A DNA stretch of 64,000 nucleotides from Pedobacter soli (GCF_900101435.1 NZ_FMZH01000015.1:1-64000), one strand, 5' to 3'. Numbered from the stretch's first letter, positions 16,252 through 26,900 are shown. The notes: a model not told the origin generated them from the sequence alone. Made by a program: numbers and translations.

Positions 16252-17708
16252 ACGATCAGAATATTATAAAAACAGCCCTGCTGGGTAGCGATAAGGTGCA
16301 GTACGATCCCATATCGGAGTTAAATAGCATAGGGAACCAGATTGTTGAAAAACAGGTAGATAAAGAAGATGCTTTTTTGAAAAATGCCGCGGTAAACTTC
16401 CTTTATAACGAATGTGGTAGGATACCCAATGTCCATAGTGGTATTCAGGTAAGCTGCCCGGAAGAAGGCAAAGAGGAACTTAATGCATATACTGGTTTTC
16501 AGATCAAATCAGCGCTTCAGTTAAAAGATGATGTGTTGTTTTATTATCTTGTTTACTGCACCAATCAGGCCGGTAAAATATTTGGCTCCGATTTGGTTCC
16601 GGACGCCTTGAATAAAGCTTTATCTCAGAAAAAGAAAGCCGAAGCAGTGTTAACTGCCTGTGGTGAAACCGGAAAATGGCTGGCCGGCATTAATAAAAAC
16701 TGGTCACCGCTTTTTGCTGCCAGCCCATCAGGTGAAGATTGGGAAACAGGCAATCTGGATTGGCGCTTAAACTATTTTGCCGGATTAAGGCAGGATGCAC
16801 CAGCAGATGCCTTAGCCTTGTTAAAGGATTTACAACAGGAAAGTGCAAATGTAAGGGCCGAATTTATAGCTTTATTAGAAATTAATCTTTCTATTAACGA
16901 TGAAGCCTTTTTAGTATCGGTTTTAAACGACAAAAGCAAAAAAGTAAAAGATATTGCTGTTTACCTGCTTAAATTGGTGCCGGGAACTGCAATAAATCAA
17001 CTATTTATAGATTATCTCATAAAAAGTCTATCAGTTAAAGAAGAACGTGTACTGCTTATCGCAAAGAAAAAGGTTCTGGGCATTGATGCAAATATTACAC
17101 CTGATGAAGACCTCTTTAAGTATGGTTTAGAAAAAATCAGTTCGCAAAAAGGTGTTGATGATGCTGTTTTTTGGGTAGCGCAGATTTTCGGATTTATCGA
17201 TGTAGCAACACTGGCTTCAAAATTTAACCTTTCTATAGAAGAGTGGCTGAAACTGGTGCTGGGCGATAAAAATGCCGATGTTTTTAAACCTTTCTTAAAA
17301 AACGCCGCAATCCATTTTGAAGATAAATTTTTAAGTAAGAAATTACTTGAATCAGGCATCAAAGACGGGATTGAGCTACTCAAATATGTAGATACTAAAG
17401 AGCGGAATACTTTTGTTAAAGACCTGCTCGAAACCGATTTCAATAAAGTATTGGACCTGATCCTGGAAACTTACGATATCATCGAAACGACAATTGCCGA
17501 GCGTATTTTGAAAAAACTATCCGATAATCCATACGCCATCCAGACCAATATTTATCAAAAATTGGCTTTATCAATCCCAGATGGCCTGTTGTCACTATTG
17601 AAAAAATATGAGACACCAGCATCAGACCATTACCAGGTAAAATATTTCAGTAACCAGGTAGCCGGTATGATCCGCTATATCGAGTTAAGGCAAACACTAA
17701 AATTTTAA
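16248..17708 (+). CDS. DUF5691-type protein of the MoxR-VWA operon
   Basis: The 486-residue protein has no catalytic motif I can see. It is rich in leucine, with regularly spaced amphipathic helices (for example NLSINDEAFLVSVLNDKSKK and DIAVYLLKLVPG), suggesting a helical-repeat scaffold of HEAT or ARM type. Position and build match DUF5691 proteins, which occur beside SWIM, MoxR, DUF5682 and VWA genes. It has no signal peptide or membrane helix and so should be cytoplasmic. Translation is likely coupled to the SWIM gene by the 4-base ATGA overlap. The family name is from memory of the cluster, not from a search. Confidence 0.7.
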   Translation: MNDQNIIKTALLGSDKVQYDPISELNSIGNQIVEKQVDKEDAFLKNAAVNFLYNECGRIPNVHSGIQVSCPEEGKEELNAYTGFQIKSALQLKDDVLFYYLVYCTNQAGKIFGSDLVPDALNKALSQKKKAEAVLTACGETGKWLAGINKNWSPLFAASPSGEDWETGNLDWRLNYFAGLRQDAPADALALLKDLQQESANVRAEFIALLEINLSINDEAFLVSVLNDKSKKVKDIAVYLLKLVPGTAINQLFIDYLIKSLSVKEERVLLIAKKKVLGIDANITPDEDLFKYGLEKISSQKGVDDAVFWVAQIFGFIDVATLASKFNLSIEEWLKLVLGDKNADVFKPFLKNAAIHFEDKFLSKKLLESGIKDGIELLKYVDTKERNTFVKDLLETDFNKVLDLILETYDIIETTIAERILKKLSDNPYAIQTNIYQKLALSIPDGLLSLLKKYETPASDHYQVKYFSNQVAGMIRYIELRQTLKF

Positions 17709-17720
17709 AATCTAATTAAT

Positions 17721-18803
17721 GTGGAAAATAACGTATTAAGACAATCTGCCGAGCAACAGTTTAAGCAGGAAATCGAAGAATTAAAAAAAGAAGATAAAAA
17801 TGTAAAACCTGTAAACTGGCAATTATCGCCACATGCTGTTATCGATTATTTAATGGGGAAAAAACTGGCTAATGGTTTTGAGGTTACACCAAAATATATT
17901 GGTAACAGGAGGTTGATGGAAATTGCAGTAGCGACATTGACTACCGATAGGGCTCTATTGTTATATGGTTTACCAGGGACAGCTAAATCGTGGGTTTCTG
18001 AACACATTACCGCGGCTATTACCGGTGATTCGAACCTGGTAATACAGGGTACAGCAGGCACCAGCGAAGAAGCAGTGCGTTATGGTTGGAATTACGCCAT
18101 GTTGTTATCTGCCGGTCCGGTTAAAGAGGCCATTGTAGAAACACCCGTAATGCGCGCGATGAAAGAAGGTAAAATTGTGCGTATTGAAGAGTTGACCAGG
18201 ATTGCGGCCGATGTTCAGGATTCGCTGATCACCATCCTTTCTGAAAAGATGCTGCCCATACCTGAGCTGAATACACAGGTTCAGGCCGTACAGGGTTTTA
18301 ATGTAATTGCAACTGCAAATAACAGGGATAAAGGTGTAAATGAGCTCTCGAGCGCACTAAAAAGGCGTTTTAATACGGTTATTTTACCTGTGCCAACCTC
18401 AATTGAAGAGGAAGTTAACATTGTTGAACAAAGGGTAGCTAGTTTTAGCAAGTCGATTAATCTGCCTGTGCAAAAATCAATTGCCGAAGAAATAAAAAGG
18501 ATTGTAACCATTTTCAGGGAACTCCGCAATGGTGTTTCACTTGATGGTAAAACCAAACTGAAATCGCCATCGGGCACCTTAAGTACAGCAGAGGCCATTT
18601 CGGTAATGAACAACGGATTGGCTTTGGCCTATCATTTTGGCGATGGATCTTTAAAAGCCGATGATATTGCCAGCGGTATTATCGGTTCGGTAATTAAAGA
18701 TCCTGTTCAGGATAAAATCGTGATGCAGGAGTATATGGAAACTGTTCTGAAGCAAAAAGACGGGTGGAAAGACATTTACAGGGCTTGTAGAGATATCGTT
18801 TAA
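17721..18803 (+). CDS. MoxR-type AAA+ ATPase (YehL subfamily)
   Basis: The 360-residue protein is a MoxR AAA+ ATPase: Walker A GLPGTAKS (83-90), Walker B region IVRIEELTR (152-160) and sensor 1 in VIATANNRDKG (195-205), with the arginine-bearing ALKRRFN further on. Length and partners match the YehL subfamily of MoxR proteins. MoxR ATPases act with VWA proteins as chaperone-like machines that remodel or insert cofactors into target proteins. The start is GTG at 17721. An ATG two bases earlier is out of frame, and no in-frame ATG lies close by. It is 12 bases after the DUF5691 gene and 1 base before the DUF5682 gene. Confidence 0.92.
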   Translation: MENNVLRQSAEQQFKQEIEELKKEDKNVKPVNWQLSPHAVIDYLMGKKLANGFEVTPKYIGNRRLMEIAVATLTTDRALLLYGLPGTAKSWVSEHITAAITGDSNLVIQGTAGTSEEAVRYGWNYAMLLSAGPVKEAIVETPVMRAMKEGKIVRIEELTRIAADVQDSLITILSEKMLPIPELNTQVQAVQGFNVIATANNRDKGVNELSSALKRRFNTVILPVPTSIEEEVNIVEQRVASFSKSINLPVQKSIAEEIKRIVTIFRELRNGVSLDGKTKLKSPSGTLSTAEAISVMNNGLALAYHFGDGSLKADDIASGIIGSVIKDPVQDKIVMQEYMETVLKQKDGWKDIYRACRDIV

Positions 18804-18804
18804 T

Positions 18805-21030
18805 ATGTCTGTTCATCTTTTAGGGATCAGGCACCATGGCCCTGGATCTGCCCGGCATGTTTTGGAAGCATTGGAAAGCCTCAAACCCGATATTATTCTG
18901 GTTGAAGGTCCGCCGGAGGGAGAAGCCATTTTAAAATGGGTGGCCGATGAGGAAATGAAACCGCCCGTAGCTTTATTGGCTTATGTTCCTGATAATCCCA
19001 AACAATCGGTTTTTTATCCTTTCGCCGAATTTTCACCAGAATGGCAAGCCATTAAATATGGGTTGAAAAGTAAAATTCCAGTCAGGTTTATCGATATGCC
19101 GCTTACCCATAAGCTGGTAGAAATAGTAACAGAGGAACCATCGGAAACCACGGCGCCTGATCATATCAGTGCAGCAGACGAAGTGCACGAATTTAATCTT
19201 GCTACTAAAAATCCATTATCCTACCTGGCAGAGATTGCCGGTTTCGACGATCAGGAAGAATGGTGGGAACATCATTTTGAAATTGCCAAACAACCGGAAG
19301 AAGTTTTTACATCAATTGGAGAAGCCATTGGGGCTTTGAGGGAAGATTCAACGGAAAATAGCAAGACCGAAAAAATCCGTGAGGCATTTATGCGCCGCGG
19401 AATCAGGCAGGCGGAACGTGAAATGTACAGCGTAATTGCTGTAATATGTGGTGCCTGGCATATTCCGGCGTTACAGCACATGCCTAAACAAAAGGATGAT
19501 GACGCACTGTTAAAGAATCTGCCTAAAACGAAAATCGAAACCACCTGGATCCCATGGACGAGCGACCGTTTGGCTTTTGAAAGTGGCTATGGGGCGGGTT
19601 TAGATTCGCCAGGCTGGTACAAACACATTTGGAACAACCAGAGCGACGATGGTACGAAGTGGTTAACCTACAGTGCCAATGTTTTCAGGCAAAATAAAAT
19701 CGATATTTCATCGGCACATATTATCGAGGCCGTTAGGTTGGCAAATACTTTAGCGGCCCTAAGAAACATGCATAAAGCCGGTTTAAAAGAGCTTAACGAG
19801 GCTACCCAAACAGTAATGTGTATGGGAGATGATATTCCGATGCAGCTGATCAGGAGAGAATTGATTATCGGTAACGATATGGGTACTGTTCCGGCAGGAA
19901 TTCCACAGGTACCCCTGCAAAAGGATTTCGAACAGCAGGTTAAAAGCCTGCGTTTAAAAGTAATAAACGAAGAAAAAACCGTCAATTTAGATTTAAGAGA
20001 AGCAAGCGGTTTACAAAAAAGTATCCTGTTCCATCGCTTATTGATATTGGATATCAAATGGGCAAAGCAACAATACACTAGCGGTAAGGGAACTTTTAAA
20101 GAAGAGTGGCTATTGTTCTGGTATCCCGAACTTTCTATTGCACTGCTCGAAAAAGCACCGTGGGGCAATACGGTCGAAGCTGCCTGTAACCATTACCTCA
20201 AACATATTTCTTTAAGCTGTAACCACCTGGCCGAAATAACCGAGCTGGTAAGCAAAGCTTTGCCAGCCGATCTGCATGAAGGGGTACAACTGGTATTGGC
20301 AAGAATGGATGAACTGGCCGCAATGACTTCTGATATTGTTATGTTAATGGATGCTTTTATTCCCTTAACAGAGGTGAGCCGCTACGGAAACGTACGTCAA
20401 ACCGATCAGGAAACCATTGGCATCATTCTGCAATCTATCTTTTCGCGTATAAATGCAGGTTTGCCATCAAGCTGTTTAGGTATTGATGAAGAACAGTCGG
20501 CAGTTATTGCAGATAAGGTTAAAGCGGTAAACAAGGCTGTTTTGTTTTTGGATAACGAAGCAATGAAAAACGATTGGCTCGAAACCCTTTTCAAAATACT
20601 AAAACTTAAAAATGTAGTGCCGTTGGTTCATGGAACCTGTTGTAAACTGTTATACGATTCGAAAATAATCGATACCGAAGAAACCGCACTGGAGCTTAGC
20701 AGGGCACTTTCTGTGGGCAGCAATCCAGCTTATGCCGCACTTTGGATTGAGGGCTTTTTAAAAGATGCCGCAACAGTTTTAATCTTCGACCACGAAATAT
20801 GGGATATCCTGAACAACTGGCTGGCCGGAATAAGTGCAGAAGTATTTATAGAAGTTGTTCCCTTGTTAAGACGCACTTTTGCTGCTTACAACCCTTCTGA
20901 AAAAAACAGCATTGCACAAAAGGTAAAACAGGCACCATCGTTAGGTAAAAAGCTTACACAAGCTGATGAACTGGATGTAGCTCGGGCGGAAATGGTTTTG
21001 CCTATACTCGAAAAAATACTGGGCTTTTAA
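18805..21030 (+). CDS. DUF5682 (YehM-like) protein with a TIKI/TraB/ChaN-like N-terminal domain
   Basis: The 741-residue protein matches E. coli YehM in size and context. Its first 230 residues show the ordered motifs of the EreA/ChaN/TraB/TIKI superfamily of putative metallo-hydrolases: GIRHHGPGSAR (7-17), ILVEGP (31-36), VRFIDMP (93-99), an Arg-rich helix EAFMRRGIRQAER (193-205) and VICGAWHIPAL (213-223), where the last His fits the GxxH position of those families. The remaining 500 residues are mostly helical and unassigned. It is cytoplasmic by sequence. It sits between the MoxR ATPase and the VWA protein, so it may be the effector or client of that pair. The fold assignment is my inference. 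Confidence 0.8.
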   Translation: MSVHLLGIRHHGPGSARHVLEALESLKPDIILVEGPPEGEAILKWVADEEMKPPVALLAYVPDNPKQSVFYPFAEFSPEWQAIKYGLKSKIPVRFIDMPLTHKLVEIVTEEPSETTAPDHISAADEVHEFNLATKNPLSYLAEIAGFDDQEEWWEHHFEIAKQPEEVFTSIGEAIGALREDSTENSKTEKIREAFMRRGIRQAEREMYSVIAVICGAWHIPALQHMPKQKDDDALLKNLPKTKIETTWIPWTSDRLAFESGYGAGLDSPGWYKHIWNNQSDDGTKWLTYSANVFRQNKIDISSAHIIEAVRLANTLAALRNMHKAGLKELNEATQTVMCMGDDIPMQLIRRELIIGNDMGTVPAGIPQVPLQKDFEQQVKSLRLKVINEEKTVNLDLREASGLQKSILFHRLLILDIKWAKQQYTSGKGTFKEEWLLFWYPELSIALLEKAPWGNTVEAACNHYLKHISLSCNHLAEITELVSKALPADLHEGVQLVLARMDELAAMTSDIVMLMDAFIPLTEVSRYGNVRQTDQETIGIILQSIFSRINAGLPSSCLGIDEEQSAVIADKVKAVNKAVLFLDNEAMKNDWLETLFKILKLKNVVPLVHGTCCKLLYDSKIIDTEETALELSRALSVGSNPAYAALWIEGFLKDAATVLIFDHEIWDILNNWLAGISAEVFIEVVPLLRRTFAAYNPSEKNSIAQKVKQAPSLGKKLTQADELDVARAEMVLPILEKILGF

Positions 21031-21039
21031 ATTTATGTT

Positions 21040-22179
21040 ATGCAAGAAGAACTAGAAAAAAGGTGGCGGTTAATATTGGGCGGACAAACCCGGCAGGAGC
21101 TGGATATGGTACTCACCAAAGCAGAAACCGGTATCGACAATACTTTAGAAGCTTTATACAACTCAGATCGGAAGGGTGGATTGGGACCATCATCACCAAA
21201 TGTTTCGAGATGGTTGGGCGATATTCGTGAATATTTTCCGCAAACTGTGGTAAAAGTAATGCAGCAGGATGCCATTAAACGCATTAACCTTACCTCTATG
21301 CTTACTGAGCCCGAAATGTTGGAAACGTTGGTTCCAGATGTTCATTTGGTGGCCAATTTAATGACTTTGGGTAGGGCTATACCGCAAAAAACAAAAGCAA
21401 CAGCAAGGTTAGTGGTACAGAAAGTGGTCGATGAACTGATGCAGAAATTGATGTCGCCAACGCAACAAGCTATCACCGGAAGTTTAAACCGCTCGGCCAG
21501 AAACAGAAGACCAAAGCATAATGAAATCAACTGGGCCGAAACTATCAAGCGCAACCTTAAACATTACCAGCCAGAGTATAAAACCATCATCCCCGAAACA
21601 CGCATAGGTTATGGGCGGAAAAGAAAATCAATGAAGGATATTGTCCTATGTCTGGATCAGAGCGGATCGATGGGGACTTCGGTAGTGTACTCAGGAATTT
21701 TTGGTGCCGTAATGGCTTCTATTCCTGCAATTAGTACCAAAATGATTGTCTTTGATACCGAAGTTGCCGATTTAACCGACGAATTGAATGATCCTGTAGA
21801 CCTGCTTTTTGGTGTTCAGTTAGGAGGAGGAACCGATATTAATAAGGCCCTGACTTATTGTGCCCAAATTATAACAAAGCCATTAGATACAGTACTGGTA
21901 CTGATCACCGATTTGTATGAAGGTGGAAATTTGGAGGCTATGAAAAATATGGCAGCTCAGTTGGTAGCTAATGGAGTACAGCTAATTACACTTTTAGCCC
22001 TAAATGATGATGGATCGACAGCTTTCGATCATCGGAATGCCGAATATCTGTCAGCATTGGGAGTACCTGTTTTTGCCTGTACTCCTGATCTTTTTCCAGA
22101 GTTAATGGCCGCTGCATTAAATAAACAGGATATTAATCAATGGGCGGGAGACCATGATATTAAAGTGCATGCGCGGTAA
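21040..22179 (+). CDS. VWA-domain protein (YehP/CoxE-like) partner of the MoxR ATPase
   Basis: The 379-residue protein has a helical N-terminal half and a C-terminal von Willebrand A domain (about 198-379) with an intact metal-ion-dependent adhesion site: DQSGS (206-210), Thr265 in GGGTD and Asp291 in ITDLYEGG. There is no signal peptide or membrane helix, so it acts in the cytoplasm. VWA proteins of this kind (ViaA, CoxE, NorD, YehP) work with a MoxR ATPase encoded next to them. It is the last gene of the operon, 9 bases after the DUF5682 gene. Confidence 0.92.
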   Translation: MQEELEKRWRLILGGQTRQELDMVLTKAETGIDNTLEALYNSDRKGGLGPSSPNVSRWLGDIREYFPQTVVKVMQQDAIKRINLTSMLTEPEMLETLVPDVHLVANLMTLGRAIPQKTKATARLVVQKVVDELMQKLMSPTQQAITGSLNRSARNRRPKHNEINWAETIKRNLKHYQPEYKTIIPETRIGYGRKRKSMKDIVLCLDQSGSMGTSVVYSGIFGAVMASIPAISTKMIVFDTEVADLTDELNDPVDLLFGVQLGGGTDINKALTYCAQIITKPLDTVLVLITDLYEGGNLEAMKNMAAQLVANGVQLITLLALNDDGSTAFDHRNAEYLSALGVPVFACTPDLFPELMAAALNKQDINQWAGDHDIKVHAR

Positions 22180-22197
22180 TGGGCTGATTTATTTCCA

Positions 22198-22236
22198 TAA
22201 AAAAACGCCTTTAAGCAATGTACTTAAAGGCGTTTG
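22198..22236 (-). terminator. Bidirectional terminator between the VWA and barrel genes
   Basis: A perfect 13-bp stem, AAACGCCTTTAAG (22203-22215) with CTTAAAGGCGTTT (22223-22235), lies between convergent genes. The minus strand has seven T after it, making it the terminator for the TPR-barrel operon. The plus strand has a weaker T-rich tail and may use it as well. Confidence 0.88.
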
Positions 22237-22255
22237 GGTTTGATGTTTGTTAATC

Positions 22256-23953
22256 CTAAAACGAATAGGTCAATCCACCAAAAATATTAAAGCCATTTAC
22301 CTGATAAAACAGGTATCTGTTATAGTTCTTATTCAAAATGTTGTTTGCTTTGGCAAAAACAGAGAATTTATTGTTAATTCTGTAATCTGCACCCAGACCT
22401 AAATCAACAAAGCCTTTAACGGTTTCGATCGATTCGATTGAAGTATTAGGTACTACATACTGTTGTGGGTTAACCGGATTAGCAATGTATAATTTTGCTT
22501 TAACATCGTCCTGAATAACAACCGCTGCATTAAAGCTTAACTTTTTGTTGTAGGTATACACAAAGTTCGAACTTACTTTTAAGCCTGGTTTAAACCACGA
22601 GTAGGTTTCCTGGGCAGGTTTCCAATCGTCGATATTTAATTTACCTGTCCATTTCAATGCATCGCTTACTTGTACCGAGATTTCGCCTTCTAAACCGGTG
22701 AGTTTGGTTTTACCGAAATCGTAAATCACATCAAACTTATTAAAATCGGTATAGTTGTTTACAAACAGTGGCATATCATCAAACTGTTTTACGTAAATGC
22801 GGGCTTTGTAGCCAAAACCTGGTCCGCCGGTACCTTTAATACCTGCACTGAAGCTTAATTTTTCGATGGTATTTCTAATATTGATGTTGCTGTTTAACCA
22901 AGGATTTTCATCGGTTAAGCCTTTAAGCGAGTTTCTGTTTACATCGCCTTTCACCTCACCAAAAACCTGTAGGTAATCTGGGATCAAAGTGAAATCGGCA
23001 GTAACGGCCGGGAAAATCCTTGAGCTGCTAAAAGCTCCAAATTCCTGTACAAAATTAATACCTGCAGTAATTTTTGCACCATTAACCTGCAAACGGATGT
23101 AAGGGTTTAAACGCAATAAATTGTTACCGACACTGGTTAAAGCATCCTTGGTATTGCCAAACTCAGTTGCAGCTGCCAATCCAAGGTTAAACGAGCTGAT
23201 GCGCTTGTTTAAATAACCATTCAGCGTAAAGTAATTTTCTTTGGCGCTAAATTTATCGCCCCAGATATAGCCGTTGGCTTTTAAGGCATAGCTAAAAGCA
23301 TCCTGATCTTCGGTAAAGTTTTTCACCATTTCGCCTTCCAGCTCAACAAAGGTTAAGGCTTGTTTTTCTGGATTTGGGTTTAAGGTTGGGCGGGCATCAT
23401 CAATACCGTAAAAATAAGTGCCATTGCGTTCGAAATTAAGTTTACCGCTAAAGGTATTTTCGTCTAATATACTGCGGCCAAAAACACTCAATTGCTGGCT
23501 GCTGCTGTTTTGTTTATTCAGCTTGCCTTCCTGACTAAAATGCCTGAAATAACCGCCAAGTTGCAAACCTTCATCTTTACCAGTGTTAAAGTAAGCTTCG
23601 CCTAAAAGCGTAGCCTGTGAGCCAAAAGCGCCCTTAACATAATTGTTTACCAATATACTGGCTTTCTCTTCGGCAAGGGCCTGGGCCTGTAATTTTTGGA
23701 TATCACTGTTCAATTCCAGTTTCCTATCGGTAATGCTGTAATTCAGTTTGGCCTTATAGGTTTTAACGTCATCCAGGTTCGGACTCCTTCTCAGTTTTAC
23801 AGCTTCTGCCAAAATAGGTTTGTAAGGGCGTACCACTTCAATCTCTTCGTTTACGGCAGTTTTTTCTTCGGGCTTTTTATCCTGCGCCTGTGCAGTCATT
23901 AATCCAGCAGCTAAAAGAAACAGTGAACTATATATATATTTAATCGATTTCAT
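22256..23953 (-). CDS. Outer-membrane beta-barrel protein (TonB-dependent receptor-like)
   Basis: The 565-residue protein has a signal peptide (1-23, ending AQA) and many alternating amphipathic strands ending in a terminal aromatic residue (GGLTYSF), the mark of an outer-membrane barrel. A short N-terminal segment, IEVVRPYKPILAEAVKLRR, precedes the barrel; I see no full TonB plug domain or carboxypeptidase-like domain. It resembles the barrel half of TonB-dependent receptors, but at 565 residues it is smaller than full receptors. Only 4 bases separate it from the upstream TPR gene, so the two products likely act together at the outer membrane. The ligand is unknown. Confidence 0.75.
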   Translation of the reverse strand: MKSIKYIYSSLFLLAAGLMTAQAQDKKPEEKTAVNEEIEVVRPYKPILAEAVKLRRSPNLDDVKTYKAKLNYSITDRKLELNSDIQKLQAQALAEEKASILVNNYVKGAFGSQATLLGEAYFNTGKDEGLQLGGYFRHFSQEGKLNKQNSSSQQLSVFGRSILDENTFSGKLNFERNGTYFYGIDDARPTLNPNPEKQALTFVELEGEMVKNFTEDQDAFSYALKANGYIWGDKFSAKENYFTLNGYLNKRISSFNLGLAAATEFGNTKDALTSVGNNLLRLNPYIRLQVNGAKITAGINFVQEFGAFSSSRIFPAVTADFTLIPDYLQVFGEVKGDVNRNSLKGLTDENPWLNSNINIRNTIEKLSFSAGIKGTGGPGFGYKARIYVKQFDDMPLFVNNYTDFNKFDVIYDFGKTKLTGLEGEISVQVSDALKWTGKLNIDDWKPAQETYSWFKPGLKVSSNFVYTYNKKLSFNAAVVIQDDVKAKLYIANPVNPQQYVVPNTSIESIETVKGFVDLGLGADYRINNKFSVFAKANNILNKNYNRYLFYQVNGFNIFGGLTYSF

Positions 23954-23957
23954 AATG

Positions 23958-26900
23958 CTACTTCTTCTTGTTTAGTTTTTCCAGTTTTTCTTTGGCTGTA
24001 GGGATGATGTCATCCTTACCATCGTAATTATCAATGATACTGAGAAGTGTACTTTTTGCCTGTAAATTATCTTTCAGGGCCACATAGTTATCAGATAGCA
24101 GGATAAATGATTTAGCTACCCAATAATCGTAAGAAGCCATGTTATTGATCAGATCGAAACAGGTTTTAGATGAGGCTTTGTAATCGCCTTTGTTATACTC
24201 AACCAAAGCGAGATTGTATTTTGCCTCGGCAGCTGCAATGGTTTTGGTTTTGGCCACTACGTTTTTAAATTCTTTAACGGCAGTGGTGGTATCGCCTTTT
24301 AGTAAATAAGCTTTACCTGAGAATAAACCCGAACTGTTTTTCTCTTCTTCCGATGCTTTTTCCGAGTCTTTGGTCAACTGTGCATATTTAAGCATGTCAT
24401 CTGGCATGTTTAAAGCGGTGTAAGCCTTTAACAGGTTATTGATGGCAAAACTATAGTGCGATTTATAATCAGTTGTTGTCTCTAATCTTTTTAAGTAAAC
24501 AATGGCTTCGTTATACTTTTTCTGATCGAGGAATAATTGCGAAATGCTAACCAACGAACGTTCGGTATAATCGCTGGTCCAGTCGTTCAGGATAAATTCG
24601 TAATCCGGGATGGCTTCATCCGGACGTTTTAATTTCACCAGCGACTCGGCCCTGATAAATTTGGCTTCTTTCTCGTGGTTGGCTTTCGGGAATTTATCAA
24701 AATAAGCGTTAACTGCCTGGAAAGCTCCGTTGGCATCGCCTTTTAAATACAGGTTATTTACGGCTGCAAAAACGATATTATCCTGCTCATTGCTCGAGTA
24801 GTTGCCTAGTGGCGTGGTATTGGCATAGGCTATGAAACCATTGGCATCGCCACGATCAACGTAAATATTTTTGATCGATTCCATCGCCTGTTTGGCTTCA
24901 TCGGCAGTCGGGTAATCGGTAATAACCTTTTTAAACGATTCTAAGGCGGCATCGTCCTGGTCCTGGTTGTATTGCACCAAACCAATGGTTACCAAAGCTT
25001 TAGCTACATAACTGCTGCGCGGATATTTGGCTACCAAAGCAACCAGATCGGATTTAGATTTATCGAAGTCGCCTTTGTTGAAATATGTATATGCCGTTTC
25101 GAAACCCGCATCATCAGCGTAGTTCGAATTCGGGAATTTAGACAGTAAACTCTGCATGGTACCAATTTTGGCATCATACTGGTTTTCCAATCCCTGGATC
25201 ATCCCTTTCTGGAAAGTGGCGTAATCTTCGGCGCTGGTATGTCTGTTGATGATTTTATTGTAATTAGCCATCGCATCACCATAGTTCTTGTTTACGAAAT
25301 AAGAGTCGGCTAAACGGATGGTAGCATCGTCAATGGTTTTCTGGTCTTTATCGTTTCCGGCTAAAAACTTCTCGAAATAGTTGGCGGCTTTGCTGTACTT
25401 TTCATCTTCGAAAGCTGCATAAGCCAGTGCGTAGTTGGCAAAATTGTAAACGCCGGTTTTGTCGGCATCCTGCATCTTCAAAAACTTCTCGAAAGTGGTT
25501 ACAGCTTCGCCATATTTACGCAGCTCATACATCGATTCGGCTTTCCAATAAGTGCTTAAAGCATGTATTTCGTTGTCTTCGGCAAATTTCTCCGACCGTA
25601 AGAACATCGATAATGCATTAGGAAATGCCCTTTCGTTATAAAATTCCAATCCACGGAAATAGGTAACTTTCTGGTAAGCTTCTTTGGCTTCTAGAGTTTT
25701 ATCTGGGATTGATTCTAAAATATCAACTGCAGCCTGATAGTTTTTAGTGGTAAGTAATACTTCACCCAACAAGGTTTTAGCTTCGTTTATTTTACGCGAT
25801 TTAGGGAAGCTTTTTAAGAAACCCTGCGTAGCCTCTAATGCCTGCTGATGAAATTCCAGTTCGTAGCTCAATTTAGCATAGTTTAACCAGGCTTCTTCCT
25901 GAATGGCTTTGTCGAAATCTAAGCGTGATGCTCTGAAAAAGGCACTCTGTGCTTTTTGTTTATTGTTTAACTGGATAAAAGCTTTACCCAGCGTATGCAT
26001 ACCGTTTTGCAGGTAAATATCGTCGGTATTTAACTTTTCTAAAACGGCAACCGACTCTTTGTATTTCTTGTTTTGGAACAGAGAATAACCGTACTGGTAA
26101 ATGAAAAGGTTGTTTTTGGTTTCGCTTTTATCTTTGGCATAAAACTCTGCAAAATACTTTTCTGCATTTTTAAATTCAGATTTGGCGAAGTAAGAGGCCG
26201 CCACCAAACTCAACATTTCGGGTTCGAACTGTTGTTTGGTTTTTTGCATAATGGGCAGCGCATAACTGATTACATCATCATAACGCTCATCCAGGTAATA
26301 CATCGAGGTGATGTAGTAGGGATAGCTGGCCTCATAAGTTGGCGAACCTTTTAGTTTTTCGAAGTTGGCAAGGGCTGTTTTATACTCTTTGTTTAAATAA
26401 TTGATGTAAGCAAAGTAGTAGGTAGCACTTTCCTGAAAAGCACCTTCTTCTTTTTTAACTTTCTCGAATAAAGGCTCGGCTTTTTCGTAATCTTTAAGCT
26501 CGAAATAAGCATAACCCTGTTTAAACTGGTATTCGTTTCTTTGTTTGCCTGAAAGGGTAGAAGGATCGGTTTTTTCGAACCACTCTAAAGCTTTTTTATA
26601 GTTTTTTTGGTTGAAATAAGTTTTTCCAACATAAAAATAAGCCAGCTTGGTATTCGGGTTTAGCGGATAATCGCGGATAAAGGCCTGAAACAGACTTTCG
26701 GCATCGCTATTGGTTAACTCCAGTGCGCAAACGGCCGCATAGAATTTTGCATTTTCTTTTAACAACGAAAGCTCAGCATTGCTTTCGGTTTGGGTAGAAG
26801 GTTTATAACGTTGCAGCTCAACGAGTTTAAACTGTTGCGCAGCTGCCGTATATTTTTCTTTGTCTAATAATTCTAAGCCCGTTTGATAGTTTTTATTAAG

